Shown piece by piece: positions 1 through 7,958 of a DNA stretch of 64,000 bases. Within the stretch, counting starts at the first letter, position 1. Every line of letters starts with the position of its first letter. The stretch is from Blastopirellula sp. J2-11 (GTDB lineage Bacteria; Planctomycetota; Planctomycetia; Pirellulales; Pirellulaceae). Location of the stretch: assembly GCF_024584705.1 (NCBI RefSeq), contig NZ_CP097384.1, positions 5,952,001-6,016,000 on the forward strand. The letters run 5' to 3'. A model generated the notes under the pieces. The model did not search any database, had not been told where the DNA came from, and was given only the letters and a program-made list of their open reading frames with translations. A program made the position numbers and the translations under genes.

Positions 1-1
1 C

Positions 2-1093
2 CGCTCGTTCGCCCCCGAGGAAGCGGCCGATCTGGTTCGACAGATCGCCGAAGCGATTCAACACGCGCATCAACATGGCGTGATTCACCGCGACTTGAAG
101 CCGTCGAACGTGTTATTGGATGAGCAAGGGCGTCCGCAGGTGACCGACTTCGGCTTGGCCAAACGGGTTGGCGACGACGCAGACCTGACCTGCACCGGGC
201 AGATCATGGGAAGCCCCGGCTATATGGCGCCAGAGCAAGCGTCGGGCCGCGTCCATCAGGTTGGAGCTGCGACCGACGTCTATGGTTTGGGGGCGATCCT
301 CTATGCGCTGCTGACCGGCAAGCCGCCGTTTGAAAGCGCCAACTTGCTCGATGCGATTGATCTCGTCTGCTCGTCCGACGTCACTCCGCCGCGCAAGCAC
401 AATCGACAGATCCCGCGCAAGCTGGAGACGATCTGCTTGAAGTGTTTGCACAAATCGCCGAGCGCCCGGTATCACACCGCAGGCGAACTGGCCGCCGACT
501 TACAGGCCTATCTCAGCAACGAGCCGATCCAGGCGCGTCCTTTATCTCCACTAGAGCGAATTGTCTTTTGGGCGCGGCGTCGTCCCGGATTGGCGATCAC
601 CTGGGCGGCGATGTTGCTGTTTTACGCCTATCACTTATTTTGCGTCTGGGTCGTGCGGGATCCCGTATCGTCGGCGCCGCTATTTCAAGTGATCTCGATC
701 GCGACCGCTTTGGGTTACGCGATTGGGGCTTGGTTCTTTCAGCGGATGTACGAAAAGCCGCGCCGCCGCAGCACCGCGATCTATCTGTGGATGACGATGA
801 ACGTGGTGCTGCTGACGCTGTTGTTATTTTCCGCCAACGGCGCCGCTAGCCCCCTCGTGCTGGGATATGTGCTATTAGTGGCTGCAAGTGGGGCGCTCTA
901 TCAAACGGGGCTCGTTGGTTACGTCACCACAATCTCGCTGATCGGCTATTACATCCACGTCTTCTTCTCGCTCGTTTTTCCCAAAGGTCCGCCGTTCGAC
1001 ATCCACTGGATGATCTGTCTAACGCTCTCCATTTTGCTGTTGGGGATGATTCAGTATTTCGTGGTGCGCAAAATCCGCATGGCTAACGCATAA
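2..1093 (+). CDS. Ser/Thr protein kinase with C-terminal membrane domain (5' end outside window)
   Basis: This is the C-terminal part of a Hanks-type kinase that phosphorylates Ser/Thr on partner proteins. The frame is already open at base 2, so the true start lies upstream. Visible kinase motifs are HRDLKPSN (catalytic loop, from base 83), DFGLAK (Mg binding) and MAPEQASG (APE), followed by a normal C-lobe. The last 170 residues hold about six hydrophobic segments separated by short loops, so the kinase domain is probably cytosolic and anchored to the membrane. No PASTA, WD40 or TPR sensor is seen. The ATP-binding lobe cannot be checked here. Planctomycetes have many such kinases and the substrate is unknown. 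Confidence 0.93.
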   Translation, partial: RSFAPEEAADLVRQIAEAIQHAHQHGVIHRDLKPSNVLLDEQGRPQVTDFGLAKRVGDDADLTCTGQIMGSPGYMAPEQASGRVHQVGAATDVYGLGAILYALLTGKPPFESANLLDAIDLVCSSDVTPPRKHNRQIPRKLETICLKCLHKSPSARYHTAGELAADLQAYLSNEPIQARPLSPLERIVFWARRRPGLAITWAAMLLFYAYHLFCVWVVRDPVSSAPLFQVISIATALGYAIGAWFFQRMYEKPRRRSTAIYLWMTMNVVLLTLLLFSANGAASPLVLGYVLLVAASGALYQTGLVGYVTTISLIGYYIHVFFSLVFPKGPPFDIHWMICLTLSILLLGMIQYFVVRKIRMANA

Positions 1094-1303
1094 GCGGCGC
1101 TAGAAGCGGAAGCAAATCGCGTGGGCATAATCGCTATCTCCGGCGCGAAAGACGGCGCGTTCCGAATTCTGGGGAAGCGCCGCTTTCATTTTCTGTTTTG
1201 TGATCTGGGCGGTGTCGATAAAATAAGCCGGAAGTCGCGACGGCGCACCCCACATCCGCCCGGCTCCTCCTTCCCGTGAATCTCGTTCAGGAGCGCCTCC
1301 CCC

Positions 1304-2566
1304 ATGCAAAACGTACTCTCCGTCATCCTCGCAGGCGGAAAAGGGTCGCGATTGGAACCGCTGACGCGCGATCGCGCGAAGCCGGCTGTTCCTTTCGGCG
1401 GCGTCTATCGCATCGTTGATTTCGCGCTCTCTAACTGTTTGAACAGTGGTCTGCGTCATATCCAATTGCTGACGCAGTACAAAGGTCAAAGTCTCGACCG
1501 GCACGCGAACACCGGCTGGCAGCGTTATTTTTGCCGCGAGTTGGGTGAATTTATCGACGTCATCCCGCCGCAGCAGCGTATTGATGAGCAGTGGTATCAA
1601 GGAACCGCCGACGCGGTTTACCAAAATATCTACGCGATGGAAAAGCATCGCCCTGACTATGTGATGATTCTCGCCGGCGACCACATCTATAAGATGAACT
1701 ACGCGTCGATGATCGATTATCACATCGAGAACGGCGCCGACTTGACGATTGGCGCGCTTCGCGTTTCGACCGAAGAAGCGAAGTCGTTTGGCGTGATGCA
1801 GGTCGATACCGATCAACGGATCGTCGGCTTTGAAGAAAAGTCGCCGACGCCGAAGACGATCCCCGGCGAACCCGACCATTGTCTGGCTTCGATGGGCATT
1901 TACGTCTTTAACGCTCACTTTTTGTTCGAGCAGCTTTGCCAAGACGCGACGCGCCGCGACAGCGCCCATGATTTTGGTAAAAACATCATTCCGTCGATCA
2001 TCGACAAGCAGCGCGTTTTCGCCTTCCCGTTCCGGGACGAAAACCGCAAGCAAGACGCCTATTGGCGCGACGTAGGGACGTTGGACGCTTACTTTGAAGC
2101 GAACATGGACCTGGTCACCGTCGATCCGCTGTTGAATTTGTACGATCAAGATTGGCCGCTGCGGACTTACCAGCCGAACGTCCCCCCGCCCAAGTTTGTC
2201 TTCGCCGGCTCGGCCGAAGAAGGTCGTCGCGGTTGTGCGCTCGATAGCATCGTTTGCGGCGGATCGATCATCTCCGGCGGTGAAGTCGAACGCAGCATTA
2301 TCGGCGCCAACGTCCGGGTCAACAGCTTCGCGCATGTCGAAGATTCGATCTTGTTCGAGGGGGTCAATATCGGCCGTCACACACGGATTCGCCGTGCGAT
2401 TATCGACAAGGGCGTACACATCCCATCCGGAACCGAAATCGGTTTTGATCTCGAGATGGACCGCCGCCGCGGCTTTACGATCAGCTCTGGCGGAGTGGTC
2501 GTGATCGCCAAAGGAGACGCCGTCGAAAGCATGGTCCGCGCCGAACGAGAACAAGTCATCGTCTAA
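1304..2566 (+). CDS. glgC: Glucose-1-phosphate adenylyltransferase (ADP-glucose pyrophosphorylase)
   Basis: Makes ADP-glucose from glucose-1-phosphate and ATP, the committed step of bacterial glycogen synthesis, in the cytosol. The 420 residues match the family length. The N-terminal nucleotidyltransferase signature LAGGKGSRLEPLT is at residues 9-21, followed by PFGGVYRIVDFALSNC, the metal/substrate motif AGDHIYKM, FEEKSPTPK and YWRDVGTLDAYFEAN. The C-terminal 130 residues have the repeated hydrophobic-Gly pattern of a left-handed beta-helix, where allosteric effectors bind in relatives. The ATG follows AGGAGCGCC with suitable spacing. It appears monocistronic: the next strong gene is over 1 kb away and a hairpin lies just after the stop. 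No other glycogen gene is in the window. Confidence 0.97.
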   Translation: MQNVLSVILAGGKGSRLEPLTRDRAKPAVPFGGVYRIVDFALSNCLNSGLRHIQLLTQYKGQSLDRHANTGWQRYFCRELGEFIDVIPPQQRIDEQWYQGTADAVYQNIYAMEKHRPDYVMILAGDHIYKMNYASMIDYHIENGADLTIGALRVSTEEAKSFGVMQVDTDQRIVGFEEKSPTPKTIPGEPDHCLASMGIYVFNAHFLFEQLCQDATRRDSAHDFGKNIIPSIIDKQRVFAFPFRDENRKQDAYWRDVGTLDAYFEANMDLVTVDPLLNLYDQDWPLRTYQPNVPPPKFVFAGSAEEGRRGCALDSIVCGGSIISGGEVERSIIGANVRVNSFAHVEDSILFEGVNIGRHTRIRRAIIDKGVHIPSGTEIGFDLEMDRRRGFTISSGGVVVIAKGDAVESMVRAEREQVIV

Positions 2567-2590
2567 GCGACCCATCAGCCAAACCACCAG

Positions 2591-2617
2591 GGCGACGAAC
2601 CCTCCCTCCTCGTCGCC
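2591..2617 (+). terminator. Hairpin downstream of glgC
   Basis: GGCGACGA and TCGTCGCC form a perfect 8-bp stem with an 11-nt loop, 24 nt after the glgC stop. No T-run follows on the plus strand; there is an A-run instead. It may be a 3' processing or stability element, or act on the other strand, rather than a classical intrinsic terminator. Confidence 0.4.
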
Positions 2618-2685
2618 AAAAAAGGAATAGGCGCGCAAGCGTCTATTCTTTTTTGTTTCGAAACCAATGCGATTGCCTGGCGGCG

Positions 2686-2820
2686 GGACCAGACCTCGTT
2701 TTTTTCGGACTGAAACCTTGGGCAGGATCAGACCCCGTTTTTTTTGGACTGAAACCTTGGACAGGACCGGACCTCGTTTTTTTCGGGCTGAAACCTTGGA
2801 CTGGATAGGACCGCTTTTTT
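2686..2820. repeat. 39-bp tandem repeat, about 3.4 copies
   Basis: The core AGACCTCGTTTTTTT followed by CGGACTGAAACCTTGG recurs with a period of 39 bp; equivalent points lie at 2691, 2730, 2769 and 2808. Copies differ by scattered single-base changes, so they have drifted. Because 39 is a multiple of 3, the minus strand reads as a run of 13-residue units (GFSPKKTRSGPVQ-like) within an open frame at 2643-2831. I see no ribosome site or signal peptide, so I regard this as a by-product of the repeat rather than a gene. Confidence 0.85.
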
Positions 2821-3006
2821 AAGTGGACCATCGGACTAGCAATTCAGTTGGGCCAGGAATATTTCCTCACGGAATCCCCCGCGCAGAGAATCTCCGTCAT
2901 CGTCCGACGAATCGGACGATGTGTGAATGTGATTGGGTAGTGGAATCGCAATGGGTAAATGACCCCAATTCCGTGCGTTCTGTCAACCGACAATCTTTAC
3001 CCCGCA

Positions 3007-3151
3007 TAGGGTGCGTCGAGGCGCCGAGAACCTGTCCAAACGGTGGAAAATCGACTCGCGTGGCAACGCAAAGGAGCAACGCGTTTGCGTTACCACGCAT
3101 CGATCGATTCCGCATTGGCTAGCAGGGCGTCGTGCGTCTTGACGCACCCTA
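3007..3151. repeat. Inverted repeat TAGGGTGCGTC with inner palindrome
   Basis: TAGGGTGCGTC (3007-3017) recurs inverted as GACGCACCCTA (3141-3151). The right copy is itself part of a perfect short palindrome GTGCGTC-TT-GACGCAC at 3133-3148. The 123 bp between the arms hold no gene. It resembles a small dispersed palindromic intergenic element, but only one copy is present in this window. Confidence 0.55.
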
Positions 3152-3315
3152 CCCGGAAAGATTTTCCCGAAACGCGCACCCCGTTTGGAGCGTTTCGCCT
3201 GTCATTCTTTTCTCGGAAATTATCTAGGACGATTGTTTGCTGGACACCGGCTGCGCGGTCCCCTAGATTCAATCGTGCGCGAACCGTTGGACTCTTCTGT
3301 TAGCAAGGCAATTCG

Positions 3316-3560
3316 ATGAATACTGCTGCGCTTCTGCTTTGCGTCGCAATCGCCGGCCGATCAAGACCGAGTGTAAAATCACCGGTTTTCAATGGAGCCG
3401 CAGCAGCTTGTCATATCAGCTATGGACGTTCGCTGGGGATCATCGCATCGGAGAGGATCACTTTTTCTTGTTGCGAGATCTGCTGGCCAGCGAGTTGGCG
3501 ATCCCGGCCGAACAATACTTTGGCGAGAAGAAAAGCGGAAAGCGGAGAAGAAAATCTCGG
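3316..3560 (+). pseudogene. Degraded, internally deleted paralogue of the following gene
   Basis: The first codons read MNTAALLLCVAIAG, close to MNAIALVLCTVIAG at the start of the gene at 3669. After a frame change (starting frame to the frame of base 3339) the sequence reads LLASELAIPAEQYFGEKK, which resembles the end of the same gene, LLSTTIALPAAEYFKAK. About 200 residues of middle sequence are missing and the two ends lie in different frames. The simplest reading is a tandem duplicate that lost its middle and decayed. Chance similarity of signal peptides is possible for the first part, but the C-terminal match argues against it. Confidence 0.5.
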
Positions 3561-3668
3561 ACACTAACCCGCTGCGCAAGTGAGGGAATGCGGCCTCCAT
3601 TCCTATGTTTTCCTGACCAATGGGCTATTGTTTGATGCCTGCGTAACTTTCACCTACGAGAAACCAGC

Positions 3669-4511
3669 ATGAATGCCATTGCTTTGGTCCTGTGCACCGT
3701 GATCGCCGGCGCCGATGCCCGCGAGACGATTCCCACCACGCAAAAGCTGGCCGAATTGATTCGCAATACATACGCGGTTGAAAAGCTGAAACAGATCGAG
3801 TTCGCCGCGGACGGCGCCAGTTTGCAGACCAAGGGAACGCCCAACAGCGATGGATCGCCCAGCGAAGACCGGTCGCATCCCGTCATGGTGTCTCGCAGTA
3901 ACCAAATGCTGAATTACATCGGAGGCGAGTTTCAACTGAAGCTCGTCCCTTGTCCTGGGCATCCCAACTTTTTGTTGGCCGGCTATGAGGCGAAATCCAA
4001 AGAGCCCTATTATATTGGCCATTTCAACGAACCTGCGAAATTGCTTTCGCATTGTTTCTGCGTCTTGATCGACACTGATCGAAACATTGTTGTGCCGCTC
4101 GACGATTCTCAGCAGCGGCTCTATCTCAACGACGAGCAGTTGAAAATGGTGAGCAAGCAGTGCGAAGCGATCTGGCTGAACTACCTGCAGCAGATTGAGA
4201 AGCAGTCGAGCAATGATCCCTTCTATGCCGAGTACTATCAGCTGCGTCGCCAATTCATTACGCTTCCGCCGCTCGGCGTCGTGTTGAATACTTACTTCAG
4301 CCCGACGATGCCCAACCAGGGTCTCGTCCCGTATTCGGCGAATCATAATCAGCCGCCTGTTCATGTCGCCGGCATGCGTGTCCAACTGCAGCTTTCGGCG
4401 GAGGGGCGCAATATCGGTTACAACGGCGCGATCGAAATCCAAAGGCTCCTCAGCACCACGATCGCATTGCCGGCTGCAGAATATTTCAAAGCCAAACCGC
4501 CCAAAAAATAA
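3669..4511 (+). CDS. Hypothetical secreted protein, 280 aa
   Basis: I do not recognise the family. Residues 1-17 (MNAIALVLCTVIAGADA) look like a short signal peptide, so the protein is probably exported. The rest is soluble and mixed alpha/beta with no transmembrane segment, no lipobox and no obvious catalytic motif. It ends with a basic Pro/Lys tail. An apparent decayed copy lies directly upstream (3316-3560), which suggests a locally duplicated family. It converges on the mnmE-like gene across a 36-bp gap containing a hairpin. Confidence 0.75.
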   Translation: MNAIALVLCTVIAGADARETIPTTQKLAELIRNTYAVEKLKQIEFAADGASLQTKGTPNSDGSPSEDRSHPVMVSRSNQMLNYIGGEFQLKLVPCPGHPNFLLAGYEAKSKEPYYIGHFNEPAKLLSHCFCVLIDTDRNIVVPLDDSQQRLYLNDEQLKMVSKQCEAIWLNYLQQIEKQSSNDPFYAEYYQLRRQFITLPPLGVVLNTYFSPTMPNQGLVPYSANHNQPPVHVAGMRVQLQLSAEGRNIGYNGAIEIQRLLSTTIALPAAEYFKAKPPKK

Positions 4512-4518
4512 GTCCCGC

Positions 4519-4544
4519 GCCTCACGCTTGTTGCGCCGTGAGGC
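4519..4544. terminator. Hairpin between convergent genes
   Basis: GCCTCACG and CGTGAGGC form a perfect 8-bp stem in the 36-bp gap between the convergent genes ending at 4511 and 4548. There is no strong T-run on either side, so a shared bidirectional 3' end is likely but not certain. Confidence 0.5.
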
Positions 4545-4547
4545 TGG

Positions 4548-5696
4548 CTAGGCGCCAAGCAACGCTTGCAACATCGCGTTGGCGGCCGGTAGATTCTTTT
4601 CAGCGATCCAGCGCGCCGTTTGCCGCAACGCGGCGACTTGTTCTTCGGTAAATAGCAGCGGAGTCTCCGGCGTCGGCGGCGTGGGGACGAGCGCCTGGCC
4701 GATCGTTTCGATCAACATCGCAATGCCGTCGCCGCGTTGGGCCGAGACCTTTAGCCCTGCGGGGCGATGTCCGCGGCTGCTGATCGGCAGGTCGCATTTG
4801 TTGTGAACGATGATCGCGTCGGGATGCGCGTCGATCAGTTGTTGATCTTCCGCCGTCCATCGGGCCGAAGCGTCGAAAGCCAGCAGGATCAGATCGGCTT
4901 CGCTTTGCAATTGGCGAGCGCGAGAGACTCCTTCTCTTTCGATTGCGTCGTCGCTCTCGCGCAGGCCGGCGGTGTCGGCCAGTTCGACCGGCCAGCCGTC
5001 AAACGCGGCTGCTGCGGTGACGGCGTCGCGGGTGGTGCCGGGTTGATCGAAGACGATTGCCCGTTCGTAGCCGACCAGCGCGTTGATCAGGCTGCTTTTG
5101 CCGACATTCGGGCGACCGGCGATCACCACCTTCCACGGCATGGTCAGATGCAGGCCGAAGCGCGCAGTCGCCAGCAGCGCCGTGATCCGCAGTTGGGCGT
5201 CGCTCGTTTCCTGCGAGTCCAGCAGCGCTGTGATCGACGCTAACTCGGTTTGCAGAGCGCCGTTGTATTGATCGAGCAGATGCGCGGCGGTGCGAGACGT
5301 GCGGGCCTTGGCCAGTGCAATGCGGGCGGCGGCGATGGTCGGCGCAGCTTCGGTTCGCTCGGCGTATTCGGTCCAAGCGATCTCGCGGCAGCCAGCGGTT
5401 TGCAAATGATCCAGGATGCGACGTGACGCGGCGATGCCGCCGTGACAATGGACTTCGAGCCGCTCGTCACCGGTTCGGCTGACGACCAGTTCTTCGCCGG
5501 GCGCATGATCGTTGTCGCGCCAGTGACCCACAAGGATGTCGCCAACGGAAGTAGCCGACGCCTGACGCTTGCCCAGCGGAAAGAAATGACGATCCACCGC
5601 CGAGTTGGCGGCGGGGCCGGCGACGATGACCGTCGCGATCGCGCTGCGCCCGCTGGGTGTCACCAGCGCGGCGATCGTTTCCGCTGCAAGGTTCAT
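4548..5696 (-). CDS. MnmE/TrmE-like GTPase paralogue lacking the C-terminal Cys motif
   Basis: The closest family is MnmE, the GTPase that with MnmG modifies the wobble uridine of certain tRNAs. The N-terminus (ETIAALVTPSGRSAIATVIV) matches the MnmE folate-binding domain, with HCHGG at residues 83-87. The inserted G domain is complete: GRPNVGKSS (194-202), TTRD (221-224), DTAGLR (241-246), NKCD (299-302). At 382 residues it is about 70 shorter than typical MnmE, and it ends in NAMLQALLGA without the CxGK(F/I)C motif needed for tRNA modification. It overlaps coaX by 4 bp (ATGA). I infer a divergent MnmE-like GTPase, perhaps of another function; a true mnmE may lie elsewhere. Confidence 0.8.
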   Translation of the reverse strand: MNLAAETIAALVTPSGRSAIATVIVAGPAANSAVDRHFFPLGKRQASATSVGDILVGHWRDNDHAPGEELVVSRTGDERLEVHCHGGIAASRRILDHLQTAGCREIAWTEYAERTEAAPTIAAARIALAKARTSRTAAHLLDQYNGALQTELASITALLDSQETSDAQLRITALLATARFGLHLTMPWKVVIAGRPNVGKSSLINALVGYERAIVFDQPGTTRDAVTAAAAFDGWPVELADTAGLRESDDAIEREGVSRARQLQSEADLILLAFDASARWTAEDQQLIDAHPDAIIVHNKCDLPISSRGHRPAGLKVSAQRGDGIAMLIETIGQALVPTPPTPETPLLFTEEQVAALRQTARWIAEKNLPAANAMLQALLGA

Positions 5697-6475
5697 CGCG
5701 GCGCCTTTGCGTATCGGGCGGCGATGGCGACTCCTCCCAGCACCAGGTGATCGATCGTGACGCTTGCGACCGGCATTTGCGGCGCTAATTTTGCGGCGTC
5801 GCCGCCGGCGAAGATTACTTGCGGCGCTGGTCCGTCTAGCTGGGCGGTGAATCGCTCGATCAACTCGCGGACGCCGCCGACGGCGCTGTAGAAGAGTCCG
5901 CTGCGCATTGCGGAAAGCGTATCGGCGCCGATCGCGGTCGGAATTTCGCCGACGTCGACCGTGATCTCTGGCAACATGTCGGTTTGACCGGCCAAGGCGC
6001 GAGCCGCCATCTTCATGCCTGGTACGATTGCTCCGCCCAGGAAATCGCCGGCGACCGAAACGACGTCGACCGTGATCGCGCTGCCGGCGTCGATGATGAT
6101 CGCCGGGCGCTGCGGATCACGAATCGCATTGGCGCCGACCGCCGCGGCCAAGCGATCCATGCCAACTTTTTCGGGGGCGGCGACCGAAATCGTGAGCGGC
6201 AATTCGGCGTGATTCAAAGCGTGATGTTGATCGCGGGGGCGAGCGGCGCTCAGCCAACTTTCCAGCGCTGCCTGACCGGCGCGATTGACGCTGACGATGT
6301 TCCAGGTGATCGGCTCGTTGGGCAACATTTCGGCCAGCCGCGTGAAGTCTGGTGCGCGCGATGCTGAACTGAACGTAGTTGCCGGCGCAGGGAGAGGACG
6401 CGAATCGGTCCTGTTAAACAGACCGATATGAATCGACGTATTGCCGACGTCGACTGCTCCCCAAACGCCGCTCAT
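5693..6475 (-). CDS. coaX: Type III pantothenate kinase
   Basis: Phosphorylates pantothenate, the first step of coenzyme A synthesis, in the cytosol. Family motifs are DVGNTSIHIG (residues 9-18, phosphate binding), GMDRLAAAVGA (the GxDR region) and IIIDAGSAITVDVV, in an ASKHA fold. I chose the start at 6475 (MSGVWGAVDVGNT) because the longer frame from 6514 would run into the end of obgE, and family members begin just before DxGNT. The gene lies 13 bp after obgE and overlaps the mnmE-like gene by 4 bp, so all three are probably co-transcribed from rpmA. Length (260 aa) is normal. Confidence 0.93.
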   Translation of the reverse strand: MSGVWGAVDVGNTSIHIGLFNRTDSRPLPAPATTFSSASRAPDFTRLAEMLPNEPITWNIVSVNRAGQAALESWLSAARPRDQHHALNHAELPLTISVAAPEKVGMDRLAAAVGANAIRDPQRPAIIIDAGSAITVDVVSVAGDFLGGAIVPGMKMAARALAGQTDMLPEITVDVGEIPTAIGADTLSAMRSGLFYSAVGGVRELIERFTAQLDGPAPQVIFAGGDAAKLAPQMPVASVTIDHLVLGGVAIAARYAKAPR

Positions 6476-6488
6476 GACGGTAACTCGC

Positions 6489-7496
6489 TTACGATTTGGC
6501 CTTTTGCCGTGCACGATCGAGCTCGTCGCCGGCGCGACTGAGCAGCACGTTCAGATTTTCGCCGGTCACGGCCGAGATCAACAGCACTTCGCCGCCGGTG
6601 ATTTCGGCCAGCTTGTCGCGTATCTCTTTTCCTTCGGGCAGTTCCGCTTTGGTGACGCACAAGATTTCTGGGCGCGCGGCCAAGTCGGCGTCGTATTGCG
6701 TCAGTTCGTGGCGGATCGATTGATAGTTCTCAATCGGATCGGTGCCGTCGACCGGCGCCGGCTCGACCAGATGAATCAAGATGCCGGCGCGTTCGACGTG
6801 ACGCAGGAACTCGTGTCCCAAGCCAACTCCTTCGCTGGCCCCTTCGATCAAGCCGGGAATGTCGGCCAGCACAAACGTGCGGTCGTAGTCGATTTGCACC
6901 TGGCCCAGGTTCGGGAACTTGGTGGTGAAAGGATAGTCGGCGATCTCTGGGCGAGCGCGGGAAAGTCGCGACAGCAGCGTGCTCTTGCCGGCGTTCGGCT
7001 TGCCGATCAAACCGATGTCGGCGATCGACTTTAGTTCGAGGATCAGCTTGCGGCGTTCTCCCTTGCCGCCTGGGGTCGACTGTCGCGGAGCGCGATTGGT
7101 CGAGTTCTTGAAGCTCAAGTTTCCGCGGCCGCCAGAACCGCCGCGGGCGGCGATCATTTGCTCACCGGCGACGTTCAGGTCTTTCATGACAAAGCCGGCG
7201 TCGGCTTCGATCACGACGGTCCCGAGCGGAACCTTGATGATCACGTCTTCGGCCGATTTGCCGGTGCGATTGGCGGGGCCGCCGTTATTGCCGCGGGTAC
7301 CGCGCCAATGCTTGATGTGCGACATCGCCATCAGGCTGTCGACCCCTTCTTCGGCAACCATGATGATGCTTGAACCGCTGCCGCCGTCCCCACCGTCGGG
7401 TCCGCCGTTGGGGACATATTTTTCACGACGAAAGCTCATGCAGCCGTCGCCGCCAGAGCCCCCTTCAACTTCGATAATTACGCGATCTACAAACAT
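6489..7496 (-). CDS. obgE: GTPase Obg/CgtA
   Basis: An essential ribosome-associated GTPase that acts in 50S maturation and stress signalling. The N-terminal Obg domain (residues 1-158) has the glycine-rich signature [20 protein letters not shown]. The G domain follows with [16 protein letters not shown] (switch I), [10 protein letters not shown] (G3) and CVTKAEL (G4-like). The C-terminal OCT extension found in some Obg proteins is absent, which is common. It follows rpmA by 104 bp; the rpmA-obgE pairing is widely conserved. Two hairpins sit in that gap and could adjust the ratio of the two products. Confidence 0.97.
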   Translation of the reverse strand: MFVDRVIIEVEGGSGGDGCMSFRREKYVPNGGPDGGDGGSGSSIIMVAEEGVDSLMAMSHIKHWRGTRGNNGGPANRTGKSAEDVIIKVPLGTVVIEADAGFVMKDLNVAGEQMIAARGGSGGRGNLSFKNSTNRAPRQSTPGGKGERRKLILELKSIADIGLIGKPNAGKSTLLSRLSRARPEIADYPFTTKFPNLGQVQIDYDRTFVLADIPGLIEGASEGVGLGHEFLRHVERAGILIHLVEPAPVDGTDPIENYQSIRHELTQYDADLAARPEILCVTKAELPEGKEIRDKLAEITGGEVLLISAVTGENLNVLLSRAGDELDRARQKAKS

Positions 7497-7516
7497 GGTC
7501 TGCCTACAAACGAAAA

Positions 7517-7545
7517 CAGGGATGACCCGAACTGGATCATCCCTG
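7517..7545 (-). terminator. Hairpin upstream of obgE, in the rpmA-obgE gap
   Basis: CAGGGATGA pairs perfectly with TCATCCCTG across an 11-nt loop, and on the minus strand it is followed by GTTTTCG. The T-run is short, so this could be a partial terminator or attenuator that lowers obgE expression relative to rpmA. Confidence 0.45.
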
Positions 7546-7561
7546 GTATTTTACGGTTTAG

Positions 7562-7604
7562 CTAGCGCGAAAGCACGATTTCGCAGGCGCTTCTGTCGCG
7601 CTAG
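7562..7604 (-). terminator. Hairpin overlapping the rpmA stop codon
   Basis: CTAGCGCGA (7562-7570) and TCGCGCTAG (7596-7604) form a perfect 9-bp stem, extended by AAGC/GCTT. The stem includes the rpmA stop codon. There is no T-run directly after it. It may protect the rpmA 3' end or act with the next hairpin. Confidence 0.4.
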
Positions 7605-7867
7605 TTCGCTTCGACGGCCGCGGGGACCGGAACGATGTTGATGCGGCGACCTTCTTGGTCAAACATCACCGAGCCGTCGCAAAGGGCGAACAGCGTCCAA
7701 TCATTGCCGCAGCCGACGTTCTTGCCGGGGCGCCATTTGGTGCCCAGTTGGCGAATAAGAATGTTGCCGGCACGAACCTTTTCGCCGCCAAACTTCTTGA
7801 CGCCGCGATACTGGGGATTCGAATCGCGACCGTTGCGGCTCGAACCTTGACCTTTCTTATGGGCCAT
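7601..7867 (-). CDS. rpmA: 50S ribosomal protein L27
   Basis: A component of the large ribosomal subunit whose N-terminal tail reaches the peptidyl-transferase centre. The 88 residues fit the family. The N-terminus [20 protein letters not shown] is the standard L27 signature, followed by [19 protein letters not shown]-type sequence. The ATG is preceded by AGGAGTTAGGTGAC. In many bacteria rplU (L21) lies directly upstream; here the upstream gene is an unrelated secreted protein, so L21 must be elsewhere. It leads the rpmA-obgE-coaX-mnmE-like run. Confidence 0.97.
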   Translation of the reverse strand: MAHKKGQGSSRNGRDSNPQYRGVKKFGGEKVRAGNILIRQLGTKWRPGKNVGCGNDWTLFALCDGSVMFDQEGRRINIVPVPAAVEAN

Positions 7868-7958
7868 GTCACCTAACTCCTGATATGTGATTTCCGCCGG
7901 AAGGCGAGAAGATGCGATTTACCTAGCGCCGCCGAAAGACCGGGGCGAAACTACTTTT

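Larger units (their letters stand above)
2567..3315. other. Repeat-rich gene-free gap after glgC
   Basis: About 750 bp with no convincing gene. It holds a hairpin at 2591-2617, a 39-bp tandem repeat (2686-2820), a perfect 9-bp stem with a CGAA loop at 2899-2920, and a pair of inverted copies of TAGGGTGCGTC at 3007-3017 and 3141-3151. Short open frames here (for example 2823-3122 plus) have no ribosome site and no protein-like composition. Confidence 0.6.

Noticed and set aside
1100-2638. 512-residue minus-strand open frame opposite glgC
   Set aside because: It runs antisense to a well-conserved glgC with correct motifs, and its own composition (Val/Arg/Asp-rich, no motif) is typical of a shadow frame in GC-rich DNA.
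2686-2820. Possible CRISPR array
   Set aside because: The repeats are contiguous with no unique spacers and there are no cas genes in the window.
2643-2831. 62-codon minus-strand frame over the 39-bp tandem repeat
   Set aside because: It is explained by the repeat period being a multiple of 3, and it has no ribosome site or signal peptide. I list the repeat itself instead.
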